64,000 nt of DNA from Histomonas meleagridis (lineage: Eukaryota > Parabasalia > Tritrichomonadida > Dientamoebidae), in contig WSYJ01000142.1 of the NCBI GenBank assembly GCA_020186115.1, forward strand, positions 248,001 to 312,000. Reading direction: 5' to 3'. The notes beneath the pieces were generated by a model that made no database searches, was not told the origin of the DNA, and worked only from the letters and a program-made list of their open reading frames with translations. This document shows positions 9,779 to 20,236 of the stretch, in pieces. Positions within the stretch are counted from its first letter, which is position 1, and every line of letters starts with the position of its first letter. The position numbers and the translations under genes are program-made.

Positions 9779-12700
9779 ATGGAGTCTGAGTCAGCAAACT
9801 ACATAAACATAAATAAAATAGCTGATTTATCAAATGACTCGTTAAGGTCCATGTCAATATCATTCACATATCCTATTGTTGCATTTGTTAATTCTTCAGC
9901 AGAATTAATGATTTTTGATGTTGAAAAGAAAACATCGAAAATACTTCAAAGAAAACAAGAACGTGAAGACTCATTTGTAACATGTTCATCAATTAGTCGC
10001 AATTGTAAATACATTGTTACAGGACATAGTGATTCAGATGGTGGAGAAGTAGTTATTTGGTCTATATCTACAGGAACAGAATATGCATCAACTCGCACTT
10101 CAGAAACTGTTACAAAAATAACATTTATTCCAAATTCATTTTCAATCTTATTTTCAACTCCTTTTGGAGCACTTTATCGTGCCTCTGTTTCCAAAACATT
10201 CTTTCGGAATTCTCTTCATTTTTCTATTGTTCACGATTTTCAAGTTCCAATTACTTCATTAGTTGTTTATAATTCCATTATTTTTGTTTCTACATCCAAT
10301 AATGTTATGGCTTATGACATCAAGTCTTCAAGCTTTACCTTAAAATGGAGTGATGAAACCGGAGCAATCTGTTTTAGTTGTTTTGGTGATCATATTGCAT
10401 ATAGTCATGGACATGATGTCACTATTCGAACACTTGATGGTACGATTCTACATAACTTCAACTTTCCCCAAACCCCCAGAGTCATTTCATTGACTAATCA
10501 AGATACTATTCTTGGTTTTTCGAATTCATTTTGCCAACTTTCGAGCCCATCGGGAAGTATTCAAATTTCAATACCTTCTGGAACGGTTATTTGTGATTTT
10601 GAGAAGATTTTGATCGTAGGCGATGGATGCATTCAATCAGTTGAATTAGCATCTACTGAACAACTTATCCAAAATTTAGTTAAGAATGATCAATGGGAGA
10701 CCGCCTTTTCTCAACTTAAAAGCAAAGAAGAAGTCAGTAATTTCGAACAACTTTTAAATGATTACATTGAATCGAAATCTTTTGAACCAAAATTTTTATA
10801 TGAAATTATTGAAAAATTTGATTTTATTGAGTTTATTACTGAGCTTAAATTTGTTAATAAATCTAAGACGAAAATAATATTACAAACATTTTTACAATCA
10901 CCAAAACATCAATGGGAATTAAATAGTGAATTTATTAATGAAATAATAAATAATTTTTATGAAACGCCGAATGAACTTGAAAAGTTTTTTCATGAAATTG
11001 AAATTAATCATGGATGGCTTCAAGATATATTACCCAATTTACTTGAGCATGAATTATTTAAAGTAATTCAAGATTATGTATACAAATATCGAAATGATTC
11101 ATATTTAATGTTAGTAATTTCACATTATTTAAATGACTTTTCAACAATTCACACGATAATACTTGAATCATTTCATAAAGAAACACACGAAGAAGAATGT
11201 ATACAATATTTAACTAATTTTGATTTAACTAATTTCATATTATATAATGAACAAAACTCAAATTATATATTCCAAAAATCAATTGAAATATTAACAAATT
11301 TAAGGAAACCAATAAATAACTTATTAAATAATATCATTCTAAGTCTTAATAAGGACTCAATTATATGGAATGAAATTGTTCCAATAATAATCGAAAATTC
11401 GATTTATATTTCGAATTCATTAATACCTAATTTAGAATCTTATATATTTTATAATAATGAAGAACAAAATAATTTACAATTACGTAATGAATTATTAAAA
11501 ATGTTAATAACAACTTTACAATTTACCGATTTACCGAAATATTTAAAGTTATCACGAAAACTTAATTTTGTTGAATCGGAATTTGAAATCATTGCATTAA
11601 TGCATAACATTGATGAGTTTATAATATTTTTAGTTTCACATAAAATCATTGATTTTCATGATTATTTATATCGGATAGTAAATAATCAAAAGTCAATGCG
11701 TGAAATATTAAAATCGAAATGTGAAATTTTATTGTTAATTAATGTGGAACAATTTTGTGATGAGGTATGGAATATGAGCGATATTACATTAATACATGAA
11801 ATATTTGAAATATTACAAATGAATTTGGATTTGTGTTGGTATTTCTTAAAGCGAATGTTTCAACGTCAAGAATATTATGAGATAGCAACGTCAAATGAAA
11901 TTGTTGTTTATATTAAATTGTTATGTAAATATCATCCGAATAATGTATATTCTACACTTAAGTTAATAAAGAAAATTCCATTGAATGATATAATTAATAT
12001 ATGTCAAGATAATTATATCGTTGACGCAACATTATATTTATGTGATTTAATACATGATTTTGAGCGTGGTATAAAATTTGCATCGAATATATTAAAGAAT
12101 TCATTAATGTTAAATGATAATAATAAAAATAATAATTCGATTGTGAAACAAATTTGTAATTATTTGGCGAAAAGTAAAAATATTAATGAATGGATCCCTT
12201 TTTTGGAAGTGTTCCAATTACCAATTTATGCGAATTTAAAGAATAATGAGAATCTTCGTGATATTATTAATAATTTATTGGTTTTCTTGGATGTGATGAT
12301 ACAAAACATTAACGATTCGAATTTGATATTAGAAAAAGTAGTCGAAATATTCGGTTTCATACCAATGAATATATCAAAAGAAATAGTTTTATATTTATTT
12401 AAGTCGATTAAAGAGAAAAACGAGTTTTTTATTGAGTTATCGATTATTGAGAAAAATGAAAATGCGAAAAAACAAATGAAAATAATGAATGAGTTATGTA
12501 TTGGTATAGAATATGATGGAATAAAATGCGCAAATTGTGGCAAATCATTCCTAAATAATAATGAAGTAATTGCTTTTGGTTGTGGCCATGTGTTTCACAA
12601 GAAATGCGCTTCGTCGAATTGGTGTAATATATGTCAAAAGCTTAATAATAATGATTTGAATTTAAAGGAAATTGATAATGAAAATAGTTTAATTGTATTC

Positions 12701-12823
12701 GATAATGATAATGAAATCGAAAATATAAAAATAGATATATGGAATGATGAAATTGCGGAAGAAAAAGCGAAAAATGAAATGGAAATGGAAATTCCTAAAA
12801 TTGGAAATGTAACTGAAATATAA
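9779..12823 (+). CDS. Vps8/Vps41-like CORVET/HOPS subunit with C-terminal RING
   Basis: This protein of 1014 residues has a divergent WD40-like beta-propeller at about 1-280 (GHSDSDGGEVVIWSISTG is the clearest blade). A long alpha-helical solenoid covers about 290-900. A RING/H2-type zinc finger lies at about 917-953 (CANC, CGHVFHKKC, CNIC). This order is that of the Vps subunits of the CORVET and HOPS tethering complexes, which bring Rab5- or Rab7-marked membranes together. The RING close to the C terminus and the low overall similarity fit Vps8 best, with Vps41 as alternative. A VPS11 gene lies in the same window at 61343, so two class C-type subunits are near each other, probably by chance. 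The second half is very rich in Asn and Ile codons (AAT, ATT, ATA). The ATG at 9779 is the first in frame. Confidence 0.75.
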   Translation: MESESANYININKIADLSNDSLRSMSISFTYPIVAFVNSSAELMIFDVEKKTSKILQRKQEREDSFVTCSSISRNCKYIVTGHSDSDGGEVVIWSISTGTEYASTRTSETVTKITFIPNSFSILFSTPFGALYRASVSKTFFRNSLHFSIVHDFQVPITSLVVYNSIIFVSTSNNVMAYDIKSSSFTLKWSDETGAICFSCFGDHIAYSHGHDVTIRTLDGTILHNFNFPQTPRVISLTNQDTILGFSNSFCQLSSPSGSIQISIPSGTVICDFEKILIVGDGCIQSVELASTEQLIQNLVKNDQWETAFSQLKSKEEVSNFEQLLNDYIESKSFEPKFLYEIIEKFDFIEFITELKFVNKSKTKIILQTFLQSPKHQWELNSEFINEIINNFYETPNELEKFFHEIEINHGWLQDILPNLLEHELFKVIQDYVYKYRNDSYLMLVISHYLNDFSTIHTIILESFHKETHEEECIQYLTNFDLTNFILYNEQNSNYIFQKSIEILTNLRKPINNLLNNIILSLNKDSIIWNEIVPIIIENSIYISNSLIPNLESYIFYNNEEQNNLQLRNELLKMLITTLQFTDLPKYLKLSRKLNFVESEFEIIALMHNIDEFIIFLVSHKIIDFHDYLYRIVNNQKSMREILKSKCEILLLINVEQFCDEVWNMSDITLIHEIFEILQMNLDLCWYFLKRMFQRQEYYEIATSNEIVVYIKLLCKYHPNNVYSTLKLIKKIPLNDIINICQDNYIVDATLYLCDLIHDFERGIKFASNILKNSLMLNDNNKNNNSIVKQICNYLAKSKNINEWIPFLEVFQLPIYANLKNNENLRDIINNLLVFLDVMIQNINDSNLILEKVVEIFGFIPMNISKEIVLYLFKSIKEKNEFFIELSIIEKNENAKKQMKIMNELCIGIEYDGIKCANCGKSFLNNNEVIAFGCGHVFHKKCASSNWCNICQKLNNNDLNLKEIDNENSLIVFDNDNEIENIKIDIWNDEIAEEKAKNEMEMEIPKIGNVTEI

Positions 12824-13640
12824 AAAAAAAATTGTAAATAAATTTATTTTAAAATATTTTTTTTTCATTTATAAATTCTTGAAATTAATGAATGTATTTG
12901 TGGTGTATGTATTTTAAAAGTCTCAAAAATAATTTTTATTAATGAATGTTTTAAAGTTATCCCATACATTTAAAATATTCTACATTTCTTATTATCTTTT
13001 AGAATTTTAATCATTTTATGTTTATTGTCTATGTCTAATTTTATCATTCACAATTGTAAAAACAAACTCATCCAAATTATTTCGTTATATTACAGAACAC
13101 TCAATATAACATTCGGAATATCTTAAATATTTCATTTTATACCCTTAGTATTGTGAAATCGATATGCACATATGAAAAATATATGAAATTATTGATGACT
13201 CTATGTTTATTTTATATTTTCAGGTGGTTTCAGTGAAATAGGGCAAAAACAAAAAATTATAATATATTTTTCATCATATGTTAAACAGTAATGAAGTAGA
13301 AGAAAATTTCCCAATGATAGTATCAAATGAATGAAAAATCATCGGATTTATATTCAAAAACTGAATTACTTTTCTGCAACCACTTTTTGTCTTACATATA
13401 TGTATGTACATGCATTAAGAAAGAAAAAAAAGTTGATTTTTTACTTCCATTTAAAATTATTAGTATATGGTAACGTTGTAATAGCTTAAAAAAGAAATTG
13501 TTGATTTAGAGGATAAACAAAAAGTGCCAAATTTCACTTTTTAGGAAATATTTTGAAAGCATTTTGTAAATTAACCGCCATAAACTCCCACATAACAGGT
13601 GACAATTGTCCGCAAAATTCAGAACTTTCACATCACCTTA
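12824..13640. other. Intergenic region before actin
   Basis: About 800 bases of AT-rich sequence have stops in all frames. No repeats, RNA genes or coding relics were recognised. It should hold the 3' end of the Vps8-like gene and the upstream part of the actin promoter. Confidence 0.6.
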
Positions 13641-13649
13641 ACCAACACT

Positions 13650-13654
13650 TCACA
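13650..13654 (+). promoter_or_regulatory. Initiator (Inr) of actin
   Basis: TCACA fits TCA+1YW and lies about 12 bases before the actin ATG at 13664. It excludes the longer, TTG-started open frame. Confidence 0.65.
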
Positions 13655-13663
13655 TTATATCTA

Positions 13664-14794
13664 ATGGCTGAAGACGAAGTTCAAACATTAGTTATCGATA
13701 ATGGTTCCGGTATGTGCAAGGCTGGTTTCGCTGGTGATGAAGCACCACGCTCAGTTTTCCCATCCATTGTTGGTCGTCCAAAGTATGTCCAAACAATCGC
13801 TGGTGGTCAAAACAAGGATACATATGTTGGTGATGAAGCATGCGCTAAGGCAGGTATCCTCATCCTCAAGTACCCAATTGAACACGGTATCGTTACCAAC
13901 TGGGACGATATGGAAAAGATCTGGCACCACACATTCTACAACGAATTACGTGTTGATCCAGCTGAACACCCAGTTCTTCTTACAGAAGCCCCAATGAACC
14001 CAAAGGCCAACCGTGAAAAGATGATCCAACTCCAATTCGAAACATTCAACGTTCCAGCATTCTATGTTGGTATCCAAGCCGTTCTTTCCCTTTACTCATC
14101 AGGTCGTACAACCGGTATTGTTTTCGATGCAGGTGATGGTGTTTCCCACACAGTTCCAATCTACGAAGGTTACTCCCTTCCACACGCCATCATGCGTATC
14201 AACCTCGCCGGTCGTGATCTCACAGCCTACCTCCAAAAGATCCTCAACGAACGTGGTTACACCTTCACAACATCCGCCGAAAAGGAAATTGTACGTGATA
14301 TCAAGGAGAAGCACGCATATGTTGCTCTTGATTTCGATGAAGAAATGAACAAGGCCGCCACAACATCCGAATGCGACATCTCATACACACTTCCAGATGG
14401 TAACGTCATCACCATCGCCAACGAGCGCTTCAGGTGCCCAGAACTTCTTTTCAAACCACACTTCAACGGCTTCGAATTCGAAGGTATCGACCAAACCCTC
14501 TTCAACTCCATCATGGCATGCGATATCGATGTACGTAAGGATCTCTACGCTAACATTGTTCTTTCTGGTGGTACCACAATGTTCGAAGGTCTCCCAGAAC
14601 GTATGGAGAAGGAAATGGTCCGCCTCGCACCACCAACAATGAAGATCAAAGTCGTCGCTCCTCCAGAACGTAAGTACGCAGTTTGGATCGGTGGCTCCAT
14701 CCTTGCTTCCCTCGCCACATTCCCACAAATGGTTATCACACGTGACGAATACAACGAAGCTGGTCCAGGAATTGTCCACCGCAAGTGCTTCTAA
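13664..14794 (+). CDS. Actin
   Basis: This is a full-length conventional actin of 376 residues. It polymerises with ATP into filaments of the cytoskeleton. The N terminus [21 protein letters not shown] contains the phosphate 1 loop. Phosphate 2 reads [12 protein letters not shown], the DNase-loop region follows GRPK, and the adenosine motif is [10 protein letters not shown]. The end VHRKCF is canonical. The open frame continues upstream by 37 codons, but the first ATG with actin sequence is 13664 and has its Inr nearby. The coding sequence is rich in codons ending in C, as expected for a highly expressed gene. Trichomonads carry many nearly identical actin copies. Local changes such as [23 protein letters not shown] in subdomain 2 differ from animal actins. 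Confidence 0.98.
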   Translation: MAEDEVQTLVIDNGSGMCKAGFAGDEAPRSVFPSIVGRPKYVQTIAGGQNKDTYVGDEACAKAGILILKYPIEHGIVTNWDDMEKIWHHTFYNELRVDPAEHPVLLTEAPMNPKANREKMIQLQFETFNVPAFYVGIQAVLSLYSSGRTTGIVFDAGDGVSHTVPIYEGYSLPHAIMRINLAGRDLTAYLQKILNERGYTFTTSAEKEIVRDIKEKHAYVALDFDEEMNKAATTSECDISYTLPDGNVITIANERFRCPELLFKPHFNGFEFEGIDQTLFNSIMACDIDVRKDLYANIVLSGGTTMFEGLPERMEKEMVRLAPPTMKIKVVAPPERKYAVWIGGSILASLATFPQMVITRDEYNEAGPGIVHRKCF

Positions 14795-14930
14795 ACATGC
14801 ATTGATATGCTTTATTTGCATTTTTTAACTTTCAAAGGTATTGTTGAGCATTTGGTGTGAAATAAATTTTTATTATTTAATCAAAATGATAATAAAATTG
14901 GAATAATTTGTTATCTTCTTGTGTTATCAA

Positions 14931-14987
14931 GTAGAAATTGTGAAATATATTTTAGATCAAAAAGGAATTGATGTTAATGCAAAAACT
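14931..14987 (+). pseudogene. Ankyrin-repeat fragment
   Basis: About 19 codons read VEIVKYILDQKGIDVNAKT, the second half of a trichomonad ankyrin repeat. What follows is AT-rich with the same flavour as the spacers elsewhere (ATTCTTTTGAATAATTTTA). No further repeat follows, so this is a relic 3' of actin. Confidence 0.6.
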
Positions 14988-15186
14988 ATTCTTTTGAATA
15001 ATTTTATTTATGATTTATTTTTCGGTATTACCAAATTGGTAAAATGGTTTAATAATTTGGAGTTTATTTTAAGAATATTTTACATCAATTCAAATTCCAC
15101 AACAAAAAAATTACACAGGAATAATAAATTTACTTAGTGAAAGAAGTACAAAGGAAAATTCTATTTTAGAGTCTTGATTTCAATAT

Positions 15187-15526
15187 GTGAAAATATCACA
15201 ACAACGAAATACAAAATTTTACTTTCATTGTGCACTTGAATGTTTACATGTGAAAACATCACAACAACGAAATACAAAATTTTACTTTCATTGTGCACTT
15301 GAATGTTTACATGTGAAAACATCACAACAACGAAATACAAAATTTTACTTTCATTGTGCACTTGAATGTTTACATGTGAAAACATCACAACAACGAAATA
15401 CAAAATCTTACTTTCATTGTGCACTTGAATGTTTACATGTGAAAACATCACAACAACGAAATACAAAATTTTACTTTCATTGTGCACTTGAATGTTTACA
15501 TGTGAAAACATCACAACAACGAAATA
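15187..15526. repeat. 63-bp tandem repeat (minisatellite), about 5.4 units
   Basis: Units begin at 15187, 15250, 15313, 15376, 15439 and 15502 with the word GTGAAAA. The copies are almost identical, with single-base differences such as ATATC in the first and ATCTT in the fourth. Because 63 is a multiple of three and the unit lacks stops in some frames, long open frames appear on both strands. Neither looks like a protein. The array ends 40 bases from the 3' end of the RapGAP gene. Each unit contains an imperfect inverted repeat, ATGTTT and AAACAT around ACATGTGA. Confidence 0.95.
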
Positions 15527-15565
15527 TATTTCATATTTTAAAACATATTCACTTTCATTCACTTT

Positions 15566-18500
15566 TTACTTCAGGTCCATTGCCTCTTCGAATGGAATTA
15601 TTGGATTTTCGTTTACATCTGCGAAATTATTTATTATATTTTCCATCATTTCGGACATTTCGAGAATTGGGTGGAACAGTTTCTCGTGCACATTCCAGTA
15701 GTTGACCATCGCCTTGATTGCGGATGTTCTCACCAGAGATGGCAACGCTTTTTTGGACACAATTGCGCTGCAATGCAATGGTCCGAACCAATCGATGCTC
15801 AATTCTTCTTGCTTGTACACATCGACGTGGAAGAGACCCGTCGGAAGCGGATATATGATGAACTTGATCATGCCGAATGGCGACGATATTGTCGATGTAT
15901 CATATGAATGTGATGAGTCGCAATATATAATGTGGATGTTATCATTTCCAATATGTCGCTTCTTAAACACTTGTTGCGAATCGTATTGGTCAGTGGGTAA
16001 TAATGGCGCAACATGAAACATTGCTTCATGACTAAAGTCGGAATAATAAACTGAGGTTTGGCCATTTCGATTATTGCGAATATCAAGTTGGCCATTATAA
16101 CCACAATGCTTAGAAAGATTGATGGGCCACCCAAGGCCATTAAGGAATTCCCTGAAATGTGGAGAGGTTTCATCAATCGTTGTTGATAATATTTGGCCTT
16201 CATCTTCTTTGTCATAACCAACATATACGACTGCTATCTTCGTCTTATAACGATGGCTATGCGTAGAAATGGATTGCAAATGCAATGAGAAGTTATTACC
16301 TGGTCGAAGTCGACGAATTGTATCTGGTCGAGAAATGTTAAGTTTACCTATGGATACCAAAGCAGAAGCAGCACTATTAGGTGACTTAGTGTTAGGTCTA
16401 ATACGTAAAGTATTTTCATTAACTGGCGAAATATAATTTTGATAATTATCTTGAATCAAATTAAGTTGAGGTTCTATATCACTATCGTCTATTATTTCGA
16501 GAGGATACTGAGCCTTATCTTCGGCTTCAAAAGCATCTACAACAGAGTCAATAACTTTTTGGAATTCAACCTGGAAGTCAGGGTCATCTCGGGGTGGTTC
16601 ATCTGTAATTTCAACGTTAACCCCATTAACGGTCTCTGTCGAATCCAAAATAATTTCTTCTAACGGTTCAAATTTCCAAACGTATTGCCCAGAATTATTG
16701 ATCGTTGTAACCACACAATTACCGTTATCGGGCTCTGCTTTCAAAATTGAATAGTCCTGCGGAGTATAAAAAGTAGCGTTTTCAATTGGTATAAACGGGT
16801 TCATATTTGATGGAAATAAAGGAGAATTTGGGAATGGATAACCACCGAAGTAAATAGTTAACAATTGTAAAGAATCCTTAGCCAACAAAGACAAATTCTT
16901 TGGGAATGATTCACTTACATTTCTTCTTTTAGCTAAATCATCCAATAATATGATATATCTTTTAATATCTTCATTATCTTTAATGATATTAAAAGAATAA
17001 ATGAAAATTGAAGTTAAAGTATTAATGAAATGGAAAATATATTCTTCGTTTTCTTTTAATATCTCAAATGCGTCATTAGCCATTAAATGTATTAATTCCT
17101 TTAATGGTTCTTCTGCATTTTTCATTAACAAATTAAAGTATGGTAATAATCCCATTAATGAATGTAATGTTTCTATTTTCTTTTCAGGTAATAAATTCAC
17201 ATAAACTTTTAATAACTTTGTTAATATATCTTTCGAAGGTTTCTCATGCATTAATTCATCAACAATCGTTGTACTAATTGAAGGTAATACTAATACATGA
17301 TCACTAATCGAGAAGATACATTTAATTGATCTTTCTTTTAAGTTAGTACAATTAATAGTATCATTCGGCTTAAAGTTATAATCATTTTGTGACATTTCAA
17401 TACGTGCAAATAAATTATCTAAAAATTGTTGTGGTAATTGGATTACATCCGAATTAAATAATGGCGCCGATGATAAAAATCCAATTACATTATCATCAAT
17501 TAATACATATTCTTTCTCTAATACTGTTAACATGATTGGAATTAACATTGTTGATCCTACAAATCCAATTCGTATAGTTAAAAATGCTTGTTGAAATGCA
17601 AATGATATTGCTTCCGAATCAGAACTCATTAAAAATAAATATAACACTAAATACCAATGCGTTAATATTGTCTCATTAACATAATCACGCATTGCTAAAC
17701 TATTAATTGTCTCTGATAATAATGTAAATGCTTTATAACGTAATGAGAAATATGCACATGAAAATGAAGCAGTAAATAAATGTGCGGCTGAATTAAAGAA
17801 TAATGCTCGACGATCAAAGATAACACCTGGCGGAAAGTTTTGTAATAATATTAATGTATGATAAAATGAATAAATGACTGAAAACAAATTTAATTGTTGA
17901 TCTTCTTCTTGATAATCAGGATATCGATCAAAACTGACTAAATATAACATAATTAAGTCTAATAAACTTTGATCATCATGTGGTGGGGATTCTAATGGTG
18001 AAAATGGATATTTCCTTAACTTGTCATCGTACTGACTCAAAAAGTCGCAGCTTTGTTTGAGTTGCGTTTGGACAAATTCTTGAGGACTATTAAATATCAT
18101 CTCGATATTCTGGCAAATAAAGTCATATTTGTTGGCTAATTTCACTCTCTTAGCTCGGTCTAAACGAGATTGACAGACTTTGACTGTTTCATCCTTTTGA
18201 ACATCAAATAAGATTAATGATGCAATGGTAGCTAAATATTGGGAAAAACGACATAACGTTGCTGCAGCAAATGGGGAATTACGTACTTCATCACATATAT
18301 TATCCCAAATTTCATCTGATTTTTCACGATCACTTAACATTTTCCGCATAATGGCTTGGATAACAGGTACCGTAAGAATTGGTATGGAACGTGCCTTACC
18401 AAAGAGTAACGTAAGTGTGGATAAATAAACTTTTTTTTCGGGAAGTTCCTTCAACGATGAGAGAACGTTTATTAGGAACTGTTCAATTTGTGGAATTAAT

Positions 18501-19465
18501 TGGACAATTTTATTTTCTGGGAGGGTTTTAATGATCTCCAAATCAATGTTTTGGAGCTCATAAAACGTGTCTAATGAGAAAGAAATGATTTGGGTCGAAA
18601 TAGGAGATTTTGCTAATACACTCATTATTTCAAGTGTTTGAAGAAGAATATGAACATCACTATGCGTAATTGAATCTCTAAATATACCAAAAAGTAACTT
18701 GGTTTGTTCAATTGTGGAAAGTAATGGTTTGGGATCATTACCTTTACCAATAAATGTCTTTAGAAATTCAATAGTTTCTTCATGAATTTCTAATGGAGAT
18801 GATGGACGAAAACCATATGGTTTACATAAGTAGCCTGCTTCTGTTGCCCATGGTTTATATACAATGGAAAAGATGTATTCAAACAAAATTTTGGTACAAA
18901 ATGTTTGACGTGTTGCCCAATTGTCGCAAACAAAATCATAAAAAATTTTTAGCTGATTAAGTGCTTCTTTTTTTTTGGTTTTTGGACCTTCCCCATATAT
19001 TGGATTTGAACCACCAAAAATAGACATTTCAAGATCATGCTTTTCAAGATCATCGCGTGCAAATACTGTAAATGGAATCATATATTGGAAGGAATGATTT
19101 AACTTTTTGATATCTGCTTCATCAATGTATTGTATAAAATTAAGGAAGAGTTGGAATGCTGGGGAACGAACTTCTTCACCAGTTTGTGAATGTAATAGAT
19201 AAGAAAAAAGTGAATCATATTGTGGAATATCAGGAGCAATTAATTGTTGAGATAATAATGGAACTATTTTCTTGAGCGCAGATATTATCTGTTTGCCAAT
19301 ACTATTTTTAGATGGCTTTGCGTTTGCATCTTTTGGTTTATTTTTTGTTGATAAATAATTTAATAATTGGTTTAAAAAATCAGACAAGTTATTTAATATG
19401 AATGTTGATGCAACAAACTTGTCCGAGAGTATGTTTTTTAAATAGGAAAGAGCTTGATGAACCAT
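15566..19465 (-). CDS. RapGAP-domain protein (RalGAP/tuberin type)
   Basis: This large protein of 1299 residues is mostly alpha-helical, with a HEAT-like solenoid over about 1-950, then an acidic linker. A Rap/Ran-GAP domain lies near the C terminus (about 1070-1240). The GAP domain shows the family signature: FLNGLGWPI, GYNGQLD, VYYSDFSHEAMFHVAPLLP, and KKRHIGNDNIHIIY. The Asn in IGND is the expected catalytic asparagine thumb. The order long solenoid plus C-terminal GAP is that of RalGAP and tuberin, which stimulate GTP hydrolysis on Ral, Rap or Rheb. The substrate here is unknown. The ATG at 19463-19465 is the first in frame and no Inr is obvious. The 63-bp minisatellite follows its stop. 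Confidence 0.85.
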   Translation of the reverse strand: MVHQALSYLKNILSDKFVASTFILNNLSDFLNQLLNYLSTKNKPKDANAKPSKNSIGKQIISALKKIVPLLSQQLIAPDIPQYDSLFSYLLHSQTGEEVRSPAFQLFLNFIQYIDEADIKKLNHSFQYMIPFTVFARDDLEKHDLEMSIFGGSNPIYGEGPKTKKKEALNQLKIFYDFVCDNWATRQTFCTKILFEYIFSIVYKPWATEAGYLCKPYGFRPSSPLEIHEETIEFLKTFIGKGNDPKPLLSTIEQTKLLFGIFRDSITHSDVHILLQTLEIMSVLAKSPISTQIISFSLDTFYELQNIDLEIIKTLPENKIVQLIPQIEQFLINVLSSLKELPEKKVYLSTLTLLFGKARSIPILTVPVIQAIMRKMLSDREKSDEIWDNICDEVRNSPFAAATLCRFSQYLATIASLILFDVQKDETVKVCQSRLDRAKRVKLANKYDFICQNIEMIFNSPQEFVQTQLKQSCDFLSQYDDKLRKYPFSPLESPPHDDQSLLDLIMLYLVSFDRYPDYQEEDQQLNLFSVIYSFYHTLILLQNFPPGVIFDRRALFFNSAAHLFTASFSCAYFSLRYKAFTLLSETINSLAMRDYVNETILTHWYLVLYLFLMSSDSEAISFAFQQAFLTIRIGFVGSTMLIPIMLTVLEKEYVLIDDNVIGFLSSAPLFNSDVIQLPQQFLDNLFARIEMSQNDYNFKPNDTINCTNLKERSIKCIFSISDHVLVLPSISTTIVDELMHEKPSKDILTKLLKVYVNLLPEKKIETLHSLMGLLPYFNLLMKNAEEPLKELIHLMANDAFEILKENEEYIFHFINTLTSIFIYSFNIIKDNEDIKRYIILLDDLAKRRNVSESFPKNLSLLAKDSLQLLTIYFGGYPFPNSPLFPSNMNPFIPIENATFYTPQDYSILKAEPDNGNCVVTTINNSGQYVWKFEPLEEIILDSTETVNGVNVEITDEPPRDDPDFQVEFQKVIDSVVDAFEAEDKAQYPLEIIDDSDIEPQLNLIQDNYQNYISPVNENTLRIRPNTKSPNSAASALVSIGKLNISRPDTIRRLRPGNNFSLHLQSISTHSHRYKTKIAVVYVGYDKEDEGQILSTTIDETSPHFREFLNGLGWPINLSKHCGYNGQLDIRNNRNGQTSVYYSDFSHEAMFHVAPLLPTDQYDSQQVFKKRHIGNDNIHIIYCDSSHSYDTSTISSPFGMIKFIIYPLPTGLFHVDVYKQEELSIDWFGPLHCSAIVSKKALPSLVRTSAIKAMVNYWNVHEKLFHPILEMSEMMENIINNFADVNENPIIPFEEAMDLK

Positions 19466-20236
19466 TTATTTCCTCAAGGCGTTATATTGAAAAGCAGCTG
19501 GCCAATTTCAGAGGATTTCCCGTTAGGTGTATCGTTTCGCGTTGAATGTACTTTTTGAAATAAACAGCCATATTACTCTGATTTATGAAAATACATTTTT
19601 TGCATTTTTAAAATATTTAATTTGAATAACTATATCAATAAATTTCCCATATATTTGTTGGTTCATATAATGTTACATAAAATTTGAAGAATATTGCTGT
19701 TGAGCAAATATTTTTTATCTTTTATCAGCGGTTTGTTTAAATTATTGCATAGTTTATTTTGATCCGTGATCACAAATTTTGAATAAAAAACGATAAACCG
19801 ATCATAACCGATTTAATTTGGCGCGGAATCATCGTCAAAAAACTGAAAAAAATGATGTAAACCATTCATTCTATTTTGTCAGATCACTTTTTGAATCGTC
19901 CATGCGAATCTTCTGAAAGGCGTTCATCCAACCAGATATTTTATACAACGAAACCTAGAGATTTTCTAAAATAGTTCTTCTTAAGGCAATAGGAATAATA
20001 AATGTATATAATAAAAATAATAATTTTATAAATTCATGATTTTCTTTTTGGAATCTATAAGAGACATTTTCATGGGATGATATGTTTTTTCCACAATATT
20101 TTCAGGTGCTTGAATAAATTTGAATGTGTGTAGTTATGTATAATAATTTGAAGATTCCCATAAGGCAACAAAATTCATTATTAGTTAGAATGAGAATAGA
20201 ATCGAAACAAGGCATCAATAATATTCAAATATTTAT
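19466..20236. other. Intergenic region between two minus-strand genes
   Basis: About 770 bases of AT-rich DNA hold the promoter of the RapGAP gene and the 3' side of the SET1-like gene. Two copies of the word AACCGAT occur near 19796 and 19806. No gene, RNA or relic was recognised. Confidence 0.5.

Noticed and set aside
14381-14821. Antisense open frames over actin, VPS11 and polyubiquitin
   Set aside because: They are shadows of biased codon use in strongly coding genes and show no family features.
15161-15705. Long open frames on both strands over the 63-bp repeat
   Set aside because: They come from a stop-free repeat unit whose length is a multiple of three; the sequence is periodic and has no start context.
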